Assembly (NCBI GenBank): GCA_005223085.1 | Contig: NJBP01000017.1 | Location: forward strand, 1 to 35,147 | DNA: 35,147 nt | Source: Candidatus Aerophobetes bacterium Ae_b3b | GTDB taxonomy: Bacteria > Aerophobota > Aerophobia > Aerophobales > AE-B3A | Direction of reading: 5' to 3' | Shown here: piece by piece, positions 8,827 through 15,811 of the stretch | Numbering within the stretch: position 1 is the first letter of the stretch | How the letters are laid out: each line of letters starts with the position of its first letter | Position numbers and translations under genes: made by a program | The notes under the pieces: generated by a model | What the model was told of the DNA's origin: nothing | Database searches by the model: none | The model's input: only the letters and a program-made list of their open reading frames with translations

Positions 8827-8970
8827 TCACTTCTTCAGGAAGGTACTGGCAAATTTACTACACAGATACGTTCCTTTAAGGTGTACTGCAATAACACGAT
8901 CCCATTCTTCTTCCGGAATCAAGCTGAATACGGCGTTTGCCATAACACCTGCATTATTTACCTCCCACAG
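8827..8970 (-). pseudogene. Relic of a short-chain dehydrogenase/reductase
   Basis: Reading the minus strand gives about 47 residues, VNNAGVMANAVFSLIPEEEWDRVIAVHLKGTYLCSK and onwards, before a stop. NNAG followed by an EWDRVI-V-L-GTY stretch is the centre of the SDR fold. The N-terminal cofactor-binding half and the catalytic Tyr-Lys half are both missing, so this is a decayed fragment. It is too short for the ORF track. It lies at the hypE-proximal edge of the island that separates hypD from hypE. Confidence 0.8.
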
Positions 8971-9134
8971 GTTAAAGACTATATCTTAATCCCAGCCTCA
9001 TCATCCACTTATACTTAAAGAAAAATCTTATTCTGCCTGCGGATTATAGCTATACCTGGCCCATTTGGAAAAAATTTAGCATTATTAATGATATTGAAAC
9101 AAATAAGTTAGTCAACTCAGTGTAGCGCGAAAGC

Positions 9135-9161
9135 TTGACAAAGAAACTCAAAGACTATAAT
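9135..9161 (+). promoter_or_regulatory. Sigma70-type promoter for hypE-rex-rnfDG
   Basis: TTGACA (9135-9140) and TATAAT (9156-9161) both match consensus perfectly, but the spacer is 15 bases instead of the usual 17. It sits 28 bases before hypE, on the island side, so hypE and the genes after it could be transcribed independently of hypFCD. Confidence 0.6.
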
Positions 9162-9189
9162 CTTTCTATAAGAATATCTGGAAGGATGA

Positions 9190-10197
9190 ATGAAAGAAAA
9201 GATCCTCTTAGCCCATGGAAGTGGGGGAAAATTATCCCACGATCTTATAAGAGAGGTTTTCCTGCCCGCATTCGATAATAAATTCTTAAGAGAATTGACC
9301 GACTCCGCCGTATTTAATCGCCAGGGATCCAGGTGGGCATTCACTACTGATTCCTATGTCATCAGACCTCTCTTTTTCCCGGGGGGGGACATTGGAAAAT
9401 TAGCCGTAAGCGGAACCATAAATGATCTAGCCGTCATGGGGGCAAAGCCGATTTTTCTTTCCTGTAGCCTTATTATCGAGGAGGGACTGAGTCTTTCTAC
9501 TTTAAAAAGGGTTATCTCTTCTATGAGGCAAACAGCGGATGATGCCGGGGTCGAAATCATTACCGGGGATACCAAAGTGGTCGAGCATGGGAGTGCTGAT
9601 GGATTGTTTATCAATACCAGCGGGATCGGACTCCTCTCTACTAAGAGTGAAACCTCCTCGCCCAGAATTAAAGCAGGAGATAAGATCATCATCAATGGGA
9701 GCATAGGAGATCATTCCATTGCCACTCTCTCCGGGCGGGAAGAATTTGATTTTCGTACCCAGGTGAAGAGCGATTGTGCTCCCTTAAATGATTTAATTGG
9801 GAAGGTTTTGAGTCAATCCTCCGGGGTAAAGCTAATGCGTGATCCAACTCGCGGTGGGGTGGCGACCATATTAAATGAGATGGCTATGGAGCAAGAGTTT
9901 GGCATTGAACTATGGGAGGAAAGAGTTCCCATTAAGCAAGAAACTATAGCTATCTCCGAGATGCTTGGTTTTGATCCTCTCTATTTGGCTAACGAAGGGA
10001 AGGTTATATTTATTGTAGAGGATGAAGAAGCTAAAAAGGTCATCAAAATATTACGATCTCATCCTTTGGGAAAGCAGAGTGAGATCATTGGTAGGGTGAT
10101 CCTGGAACCCAGAGGAAAAGTGTATCTAAGAACCTGTATCGGTACTACCAGGGTACTGGATATGCTTTCTGGGGATCAGCTTCCCCGGATCTGCTGA
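9190..10197 (+). CDS. hypE: Carbamoyl dehydratase HypE
   Basis: HypE dehydrates the thiocarbamate formed by HypF on its C-terminal cysteine to thiocyanate, donating CN to HypCD. The 335-aa protein has the PurM-like N-terminal domain (AHGSGGKLSHDLI, TTDSYVI, GTINDLAVMGAKP, SGDTKVVE-like GDTKVV) and ends in the canonical PRIC, with the modified Cys as last residue. A GGAAGG site precedes the ATG. It is separated from hypD by 5.2 kb of opposite-strand genes and has its own promoter-like sequence. rex follows 22 bases later. Confidence 0.97.
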   Translation: MKEKILLAHGSGGKLSHDLIREVFLPAFDNKFLRELTDSAVFNRQGSRWAFTTDSYVIRPLFFPGGDIGKLAVSGTINDLAVMGAKPIFLSCSLIIEEGLSLSTLKRVISSMRQTADDAGVEIITGDTKVVEHGSADGLFINTSGIGLLSTKSETSSPRIKAGDKIIINGSIGDHSIATLSGREEFDFRTQVKSDCAPLNDLIGKVLSQSSGVKLMRDPTRGGVATILNEMAMEQEFGIELWEERVPIKQETIAISEMLGFDPLYLANEGKVIFIVEDEEAKKVIKILRSHPLGKQSEIIGRVILEPRGKVYLRTCIGTTRVLDMLSGDQLPRIC

Positions 10198-10219
10198 AGG
10201 AAAATTTTGAGGGAAAAGG

Positions 10220-10843
10220 ATGCCCAGATTTAAAGTGCCAGAGGTGACTGTAGAACGGCTCTCCATTTATCTTAGAGCCATCAAGAACCTAGAGGGGGAT
10301 GAGATTCTTTCTTCCCAGGAATTGGCTGACCTGGTGGGAACCTCCGATGGACAGGTGAGAAAGGATCTTGCCTATTTCGGGGAGTTCGGTGTTCCTGGTC
10401 AGGGCTACAGAATAGCAAAACTCAAGCAGGAAATTCGCCATATTCTGGGACTCGATTCAACCTGGGGAATAGCCATAGTGGGAATAGGAAATCTAGGAGC
10501 AGCACTTCTCACCTATCCCGGCTTTAAAAGAGAGGAATTTGAGATAAGAGCTGCCTTTGATAGGGATGAATCAAAAATTGAGAAGGTGTGGCGGGGAATA
10601 AAGGTTCAGCATGTAGACAAAATTCCAAAGGTTCTATCAGAGAGGCAAATAAAGATAGGTGTCATTACTACTCCGGCCACGTCTGCCCAGGAAGTAGCTG
10701 ATAAATTGGCAAAAGGTGGAGTAAAAGGAATCTTAAACTTTGCTCCGGTGAGAATATCCGTTCCTAAAGAGATAAGACTAAAGAACGTAGACTTGAGTAT
10801 GCAACTGGAAACTCTATCTTATTTTCTAAGAAAATTGACCTGA
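10220..10843 (+). CDS. rex: Redox-sensing transcriptional repressor Rex
   Basis: Rex senses the NADH/NAD+ ratio and represses fermentation and hydrogen genes when NADH is low. The 207-aa protein has the N-terminal winged helix (ERLSIYLRAI, LSSQELADLVGTSDGQVRKDLAYFGEFG) and a Rossmann NADH domain (VGIGNLGAALL near residues 90-100), of normal length. Within the run hypE, rex, rnfD, rnfG it links redox sensing to hydrogenase maturation and Rnf. No TTGTGAAATATTTCACAA-like Rex operator was found in the window, so its targets here are unproven. Confidence 0.96.
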   Translation: MPRFKVPEVTVERLSIYLRAIKNLEGDEILSSQELADLVGTSDGQVRKDLAYFGEFGVPGQGYRIAKLKQEIRHILGLDSTWGIAIVGIGNLGAALLTYPGFKREEFEIRAAFDRDESKIEKVWRGIKVQHVDKIPKVLSERQIKIGVITTPATSAQEVADKLAKGGVKGILNFAPVRISVPKEIRLKNVDLSMQLETLSYFLRKLT

Positions 10844-10854
10844 ATTAATCAGCC

Positions 10855-11814
10855 ATGGAAAAAGATAAAGCCACTCAAAGAATCCTCATTCTTTCTTCTT
10901 CTCCACACATCCGGGACAGGCTTACCGTAGCCAGACTGATGTGGGGAGTGATAATCGCCCTTAGTCCAGCTGTGGCAGCTAGTATTTACTTTTTCGGTCT
11001 CCAGGCAGTAAAGTTAATTGGCGTTTGTAGTTTGGCTAGCCTGGCTGCAGAATATATTTTCCTGTGGCTCAGAGGCAAGAGTTTTCCCAAAGAACCGAGC
11101 GCTCTCCTTAGTGGGCTTCTTTTAGCTTTGGTTCTTCCTCCTACTTTACCTTTATGGAGTGCTGCCTTAGGAGCGGTCTTTGCTATCATTGTGGGTAAAC
11201 AGATATTCGGGGGACTGGGGTACAATATATTCAATCCGGCCCTTATTGGAAGAGCCTTTCTGGCCGCTACCTTTCCCGTCCTCATGACCACCTGGGTAAA
11301 GTCTTTTAGCCTGGCAGCCATAACTACAGCTACCCCTCTGGGGCTCATGAAGTTTGAATCCCAGTCAACTTCTCTTATTAAACTTTTCTATGGCCATGTG
11401 GGAGGTTCATTAGGAGAAACCTCAGCTCTGGCTCTTCTTATAGGAGGAGCCTATTTACTCATTAGAAGATATATTGATTGGAGGACTCCCCTTTCCTATC
11501 TAGGTACTGTAGCCCTATTAAGCGGAGTATTTTATTTAATTAGCCCCCATCAGTATGGAACTCCCCTCTTTAGTCTTTTGGCGGGAGGACTGATGCTGGG
11601 GGCCTTCTTCATGGCCACCGATCCAGTTACCACACCGGTTACCAAGCTTGGTAGATGGATCTTTGGCCTGGGAGCGGGGATTGTGGTGGTAGTCATTCGT
11701 AATTGGGGAGGATATCCGGAAGGAGTAATGTTTTCCATTCTCCTTATGAACGCCTTTACCCCTTTATTAGATAGATATATCAAGCCAAAGATTTTCGGGA
11801 GCAAGGAGCTTTGA
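10855..11814 (+). CDS. rnfD: Rnf electron transport complex subunit D
   Basis: RnfD is a membrane subunit of the ferredoxin:NAD+ oxidoreductase that pumps Na+ or H+. The 319-aa protein has about nine or ten hydrophobic segments and the NQR2/RnfD/RnfE family motifs (SPHIRD at the start, GGLGYNIFNPALIGRAFL, TDPVTTPVT). The expected covalent FMN-threonine site is seen in TTATPL (about residue 160). It starts 11 bases after rex and ends by overlapping rnfG. rnfC, which normally precedes rnfD, is not in the window. Confidence 0.95.
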   Translation: MEKDKATQRILILSSSPHIRDRLTVARLMWGVIIALSPAVAASIYFFGLQAVKLIGVCSLASLAAEYIFLWLRGKSFPKEPSALLSGLLLALVLPPTLPLWSAALGAVFAIIVGKQIFGGLGYNIFNPALIGRAFLAATFPVLMTTWVKSFSLAAITTATPLGLMKFESQSTSLIKLFYGHVGGSLGETSALALLIGGAYLLIRRYIDWRTPLSYLGTVALLSGVFYLISPHQYGTPLFSLLAGGLMLGAFFMATDPVTTPVTKLGRWIFGLGAGIVVVVIRNWGGYPEGVMFSILLMNAFTPLLDRYIKPKIFGSKEL

Positions 11815-12362
11815 GGAAATCGGTCCAGATGGTTCTGGTTTTGTCCGTAGTGGGTGTTGTGTCTGGAGGAGCTCTGGTGGGAATATACCGGTATGCCCAA
11901 CCCCGAATAGAGGTGAACAGGGAAAGGGCTCTGAGGGTAGCTATCTTCGAGGTATTACCTGGGACAGAGAGTCACGAGACCATAGTGAAAGAAGGTAAAG
12001 CGATTTATAAGGGGTTCGATTCTTCAGGACGGCTCATTGGATATGCCTTTACGGGAAATGGACCGGGATATCAGGGTACCATTGAAGTGATGATTGGTGT
12101 GGATCCTGAGCTCGAAAAAACTACAGGAATAGAGGTTCTGGAATCGGTGGAGACCCCAGGTTTGGGAGCAAAGATCACTAAAAAGCTCTTCCGGGATAAG
12201 TTCAGGGGTCTCGTAGTCAGGCCCCTCATTGAACTCATTAAGGGCAAGCCCCCCGAAGAGCCTAATCAAGTCCAGGCCATAACCGGGGCTACCATTAGCT
12301 CCCAGGCCGTAATTGACATTTTAAATAAGACCATAAAAGAGATAAGGGAAATATTGAAATAG
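11811..12362 (+). CDS. rnfG: Rnf electron transport complex subunit G
   Basis: RnfG is a single-span membrane flavoprotein facing outside the cytoplasm that passes electrons within Rnf. The 183-aa protein has one N-terminal transmembrane helix and an FMN-binding domain. The flavinylation motif ITGATIS lies near the C terminus, where FMN attaches to the Thr of S/T-GAT-S/T. It starts with TTG, overlapping the rnfD stop, with AAGGAG five bases upstream. rnfE, rnfA and rnfB would be expected next, but coding stops here. The partial operon needs partners elsewhere in the genome or is a remnant. Confidence 0.94.
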   Translation: MRKSVQMVLVLSVVGVVSGGALVGIYRYAQPRIEVNRERALRVAIFEVLPGTESHETIVKEGKAIYKGFDSSGRLIGYAFTGNGPGYQGTIEVMIGVDPELEKTTGIEVLESVETPGLGAKITKKLFRDKFRGLVVRPLIELIKGKPPEEPNQVQAITGATISSQAVIDILNKTIKEIREILK

Positions 12363-12500
12363 ATTGTTAGCTGGTGCGCTCTAGGAGAGACTGTTGCCTT
12401 CAGAATCTGTGAATTTCAAGTCCTTATCTCGAAAACCCGCCTTGATAGCCCCTGCGAAGATAAATTTCTACTCAAGCAGGACTTCCTCCTCCATTTTATC

Positions 12501-12630
12501 TTAAACTTCCCTTCTTCCCGTTGGAGCAAGCTCAGGTGCTCTTTTAAACCAGTTCCTGGTAGCAAGACATATCTTTACCAACATAAGCATTATGGGAACC
12601 TCAACTAAAACTCCCACCACTATAGCCAAG
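12501..12630 (-). pseudogene. Relic of the 3' end of a second ACR3 arsenite transporter gene
   Basis: Minus-strand codons read [29 protein letters not shown], almost the same as the end of the intact ACR3 gene at 14022-15107, then continue RAPELAPTGRREV to a stop. Bases 12544-12630 match 14032-14118 with six differences in 87, all transitions. The rest of the gene is missing. This is a true gene fragment, not chance, and it lies where the Rnf operon breaks off. Confidence 0.88.
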
Positions 12631-12642
12631 AGAAGATGTAGT

Positions 12643-12704
12643 TTGACAAACACTAAACTTTATTTAAACTTATTGGTAAAAGATGTATCAACGAGTTTAA
12701 ATAA
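12643..12704 (+). promoter_or_regulatory. Possible promoter and inverted repeat before the VIT-like gene
   Basis: TTGACA (12643-12648) is followed after 16 bases by TAAACT, a moderate -10 match. Perfect 11-bp inverted arms, TTATTTAAACT (12660-12670) and AGTTTAAATAA (12694-12704), overlap the -10 and the expected transcription start, as an operator would. The function is inferred from position only. Confidence 0.4.
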
Positions 12705-12721
12705 GTAGTGAAAAAACAGAA

Positions 12722-13198
12722 ATGAAACATTCAATAAAAACGGGGTTTAGCTTTGGTTTAACTTCGGGAATAATCACAACACTTGGACTAATGGTTGGTT
12801 TACATTCTAGCACTCACTCAAAACTTGTGGTCATTGGCGGCATATTGACCATAGCAATAGCAGATGCTTTTTCAGACGCATTTGGTATTCATTTCTCTGA
12901 GGAATCAGAAAATAAGCATAGTGCAACAGAGATTTGGCAATCAGCAATTTCCACCTTTTTTTCTAAACTTGCTATTGCATTGACATTTATTGTTCCCCTT
13001 TTGTTACTTCAGCTTTCAATAGCGGTTGTAGTAAGTGTGATTTGGGGGTTATCTGTACTAGCTATTTTTAGTTTCTTTGTTGCTAAGGAACGAAGAGTAA
13101 AACCCTGGTGGGTGATCACAGAACACTTGATTATCGCATTAATAGTCATAGTTATAACGCATTATGTTGGTGATTGGATTGGGTCAACTTTCGGCTAG
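12722..13198 (+). CDS. VIT1/CCC1-like iron/manganese transporter
   Basis: A 158-aa membrane protein with about four or five hydrophobic segments. GFSFGLTSGIITTLGLMVGLHSSTHSKL followed by IADAFSDAFGIHFSEES resembles the first helices of the VIT1/CCC1 family, which move Fe2+ or Mn2+ across membranes. It is shorter than typical members (about 230 aa) and lacks an obvious cytosolic metal-binding insert. The ATG has only a weak purine run upstream (AAAAAACAGA). It sits alone between an ACR3 relic and an unrelated two-gene unit, in a stretch that looks assembled from pieces. Confidence 0.7.
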   Translation: MKHSIKTGFSFGLTSGIITTLGLMVGLHSSTHSKLVVIGGILTIAIADAFSDAFGIHFSEESENKHSATEIWQSAISTFFSKLAIALTFIVPLLLLQLSIAVVVSVIWGLSVLAIFSFFVAKERRVKPWWVITEHLIIALIVIVITHYVGDWIGSTFG

Positions 13199-13412
13199 GT
13201 AGATTTACTTTCTTCTTGTGGGAGCAAGTTCGGGTATCCTCGTGTACTTGTACGCTGGTCCGACAGTAACCCAAGAACACCAGGATTTGGTCCCGTGATA
13301 ATCTCAGTGCTTTAGAGAGTTCTGAAAACTTCAAAGTGCTCATCTGAACACAAATCGAAGGACTTCTCAAATGTCGGGCTGTTTAATTAACTTGCTTTAC
13401 GATGTCTTAGAG

Positions 13413-13441
13413 TTGACAAAGTAAAATTAAAGTGCTATAAT
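13413..13441 (+). promoter_or_regulatory. Perfect-consensus sigma70 promoter
   Basis: TTGACA (13413-13418), a 17-base spacer and TATAAT (13436-13441), the ideal bacterial promoter. Transcription should start near 13448, so the GTG at 13442 used by the ORF track cannot be the real start of the HTH gene. Confidence 0.88.
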
Positions 13442-13474
13442 GTGGATAAGTTTAAAGATATGAGGGAGAATGAA

Positions 13475-13651
13475 GTGACAGTGCTAACCCTAAAGGAAGT
13501 TGCACAGAGATTGAAACTTCATCCCAACACTCTTCGAAGATACGCCAAACAAGGAAAACTACCAGCAATGAAGTTTGGCAGAGTCTGGAGAATAGAAGAA
13601 GAGGATCTTAAGGACTTTATGAGAGCGATGAAACAAGAGGTGAAGAGATGA
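13475..13651 (+). CDS. Small excisionase-type helix-turn-helix protein
   Basis: About 58 aa, almost entirely a MerR-like/excisionase HTH domain: LTLKEVAQRLKLHPNTLRRYAKQGKLPAMKFGRVWRIEEEDLKDFM. Such proteins bind DNA as regulators or as recombination directionality factors. I chose the GTG at 13475 because GAGGGAGA lies just upstream and because the promoter -10 ends at 13441; the ATG at 13460 is a second possibility. No integrase is seen, so a regulatory role is more likely than excision. The next gene follows after 16 bases and is probably co-transcribed. Confidence 0.8.
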   Translation: MTVLTLKEVAQRLKLHPNTLRRYAKQGKLPAMKFGRVWRIEEEDLKDFMRAMKQEVKR

Positions 13652-13667
13652 AGCCCGGAGGAGATAA

Positions 13668-14012
13668 GTGGTGGTGAACTACTCTCAACTTACTATGGAT
13701 GACACGTTGAAAGAAATTGGCTGTCATAATTTGATGGAAAGATGCCCTAAATCTCTAAGGTGTAGTGCGCCCCTATGTCCTCTTGACCCCGGCATAAACA
13801 AGAGGATCTATTTGAAGGGTGACCCAATCTGCAGGTTATCTTTTGAAGAATTAATAATAATTCTCAACAGACGATTCAAAAAGCAATATAAGGAATTTAT
13901 AAAAGTTTGCCTGGAAAAGGAAGCGAGATTTAGACCTCTGAAGGTAGTCCAGAAGAAGAAACACCCAGAATACGAACAGTTAGAATTGAAAAGCTTACTG
14001 ATACAGGGTTAG
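13668..14012 (+). CDS. Cys-rich protein of unknown function, paired with the HTH gene
   Basis: A 114-aa protein I do not recognise. Near the N terminus it has CHNLMERCPKSLRCSAPLCPLDPG: five cysteines in about 20 residues, followed by CRLSFEE, which suggests a zinc or Fe-S site. The C-terminal half is basic and helical. It starts at GTG (three GTG codons in a row) after a strong GGAGGAG, 16 bases behind the HTH gene and under the same consensus promoter. A two-gene unit of DNA-binding protein plus metal-binding protein could be a small sensor system; that is inference. No membrane segment or signal peptide. Confidence 0.6.
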   Translation: MVVNYSQLTMDDTLKEIGCHNLMERCPKSLRCSAPLCPLDPGINKRIYLKGDPICRLSFEELIIILNRRFKKQYKEFIKVCLEKEARFRPLKVVQKKKHPEYEQLELKSLLIQG

Positions 14013-14021
14013 AAAGAGCTA

Positions 14022-15107
14022 TTACACTGCCTTGAACCAATTCCTGGTAACAAGACATATCTTCACCAGCATAAGCATTATGGGAACCTCAACTAAAACT
14101 CCCACCACTGTAGCCAAGGATGAACCTGAGGCAAGGCCAAAAAGCATGGTGGAGGTGGCAATTGCTACCTCAAAATGGTTGGATGCTCCAATCATGGCAG
14201 CAGGGGCAGCATTTTCGTAGGTAAGGCCTAAAAGTTTTGCCAGAACATAACCTATGGCAAAGATGAAGCAGATCTGGACAAATAGAGGTATAGCAATAAG
14301 ACCTATGCTCTGAGGATGTTTCAGGATGACCTCACCCTTAAGGGAAAAAAGAACAACTAAGGTGACCAGAAGAGCCATAATGGAGACTGTGGTAAGCCGA
14401 TGCACAAATCTTTCCTCAAACCATTCTATACCTTTTTTCTTGATAATCTGTTTGCGAGAGAAATATCCCGCTAAAAGAGGAAGTCCCACATATATTAGGA
14501 CAGATAAAACTATAGTTTGCCAGGGAATAGGCATCCTGTTGACTCCTAATAAAAATCCTCCTAAGGGAGCGTATAAAAAAAGCATAGTCAAAGAGTTAAT
14601 TGCTACCATAATCAGAGTAAGACCATCATTTCCCCGGGCAAGATAGGACCACATCAGTACCATGGCCGTGCAAGGGGCGATTCCTAAGAGGATAGCACCT
14701 GAGATGTAGGAGCGATACAAAGGTACCTCCTGTCCGCGGATAATCTCTGTCCCCGGGATAAGGGGACGAAACAAAATTCCCAGAAAAAAAGAGGCAATAA
14801 AAAACATGGAAAACGGTTTTATAGCCCAGTTAACAATTAAAGTTAAAAATACGGGTTTGGGAGCCTTCCCTGTTTTTATCACCTGGGAAAAATCAATTTT
14901 AACCATAATTGGATACATCATGAAGAAAAGACAGATAGCAATGGGAATGGAAACCTGGGCAATACTCATTTTATCTAACCAAATGGAGAATGAGGGGAAG
15001 GCTCTTCCTATAAGGATTCCTACAATAATACACAGGGCTACCCATCCGGTCAGGTATTTTTCAAATATACTTAGTTTTTTCTCCTGAGCTTTTCTTTCAG
15101 AAGCCAT
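14022..15107 (-). CDS. acr3: ACR3-family arsenite efflux transporter
   Basis: ACR3 exports arsenite, driven by the membrane potential or proton gradient. The 361-aa protein has about ten transmembrane helices and the family motifs [18 protein letters not shown] (with the conserved Cys of helix 4) and [11 protein letters not shown] (helix 9). GAGGAG six bases upstream supports the ATG. Last gene of the arsR-led operon, 11 bases after the CcdA-like gene. Its 3' end is duplicated as a relic at 12544-12630. Confidence 0.95.
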   Translation of the reverse strand: MASERKAQEKKLSIFEKYLTGWVALCIIVGILIGRAFPSFSIWLDKMSIAQVSIPIAICLFFMMYPIMVKIDFSQVIKTGKAPKPVFLTLIVNWAIKPFSMFFIASFFLGILFRPLIPGTEIIRGQEVPLYRSYISGAILLGIAPCTAMVLMWSYLARGNDGLTLIMVAINSLTMLFLYAPLGGFLLGVNRMPIPWQTIVLSVLIYVGLPLLAGYFSRKQIIKKKGIEWFEERFVHRLTTVSIMALLVTLVVLFSLKGEVILKHPQSIGLIAIPLFVQICFIFAIGYVLAKLLGLTYENAAPAAMIGASNHFEVAIATSTMLFGLASGSSLATVVGVLVEVPIMLMLVKICLVTRNWFKAV

Positions 15108-15118
15108 TTTTCACTCCT

Positions 15119-15811
15119 CTATGAAAATAGAAAATAAAGACCAACGAGTATCACCAAAACCCCACCCACCTTTCTTAATATGGAGTTAACCTTCTGGGCT
15201 CCTTTTGACTCTATCAAGGTTTTTGCTGCACCCATAGACGTGCCAGCAACAAGGATGAGTAAACAATGCCCCAGGGCGTAAAAAAGTAATAAGATGCCTC
15301 CGTAGAATAAACTGCTCCCCCTTGCAGCAATATAGGTCAAAAGCAGCGCCAGGATGGGAACGGCACAAGGAGCAGATACGATTCCAAAAAGCATACCTAA
15401 GGCCAACGAGCTGAGTTTACCTTTCCCCAAAAACTTCGTGTTTACCGGTATGGAAAAGCTAAATTGTAAAAAACCCAACAGGTGTACCCCCATAGCTAGA
15501 GCTATGAAGGCAACGATGTACTTCCAATAACTACCCACGTCGCCGAAAAGTTTCCCCCCGAGGGCAGCAATTATTCCCAAGATAGTGAAAGTGATGGAAA
15601 GACCGAGTACGAAAAGGCCAGAGAAAATAAGTGATTTTCTGATTCCTACGGTTTGTTCATTGCCAGTGATAAAGCCAATCATAAGAGGAACCATTACGAG
15701 AACGCACGGATTGGAGGCAGTTAAAAGTCCCCCTAAGAATGCAGCCAGAGGGGCAAGCCAATGATTGGTCTGGATAATCTGGTTTATGTTTCCTAGTAGA
15801 TTTTCCAGCAC
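15119..15811 (-). CDS. CcdA/DsbD-like transmembrane thiol-disulfide carrier
   Basis: A 230-aa protein with six predicted helices of the CcdA/DsbD-beta family, which pass electrons from cytosolic thioredoxin to exported thioredoxin-fold proteins. The two redox cysteines are in place: NPC (Cys36) in helix 1 and SAPC (Cys149) in helix 4. It starts with GTG, overlapping by one base the stop of the SurA-thioredoxin gene (TAGTG), with AGGAG eight bases upstream, so the two are translationally coupled. The likely electron acceptor is that upstream-encoded protein. A different CcdA homologue is present at 22929-23666. Confidence 0.88.
   Translation of the reverse strand: MLENLLGNINQIIQTNHWLAPLAAFLGGLLTASNPCVLVMVPLMIGFITGNEQTVGIRKSLIFSGLFVLGLSITFTILGIIAALGGKLFGDVGSYWKYIVAFIALAMGVHLLGFLQFSFSIPVNTKFLGKGKLSSLALGMLFGIVSAPCAVPILALLLTYIAARGSSLFYGGILLLFYALGHCLLILVAGTSMGAAKTLIESKGAQKVNSILRKVGGVLVILVGLYFLFS

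Noticed and set aside
12512-13238. Two similar stretches around GGAGCAAG at 12512-12540 and 13210-13238, about 21 of 29 identical, flanking the VIT-like gene
   Set aside because: Too short and imperfect to call a repeat or mobile-element end without a search.
13152-13370. 72-aa minus-strand ORF between the VIT-like and HTH genes
   Set aside because: It overlaps the end of the VIT-like gene, has no ribosome binding site and resembles no family I know.
13475-13651. Excisionase of an integrated element
   Set aside because: The fold fits, but there is no integrase, attachment-site repeat or tRNA gene nearby.
15119-15811. Naming the CcdA-like gene of the arsenic operon as ArsG
   Set aside because: Its motifs (NPC, SAPC) fit CcdA/DsbD electron carriers, and arsE/arsF-type partners were not recognised.
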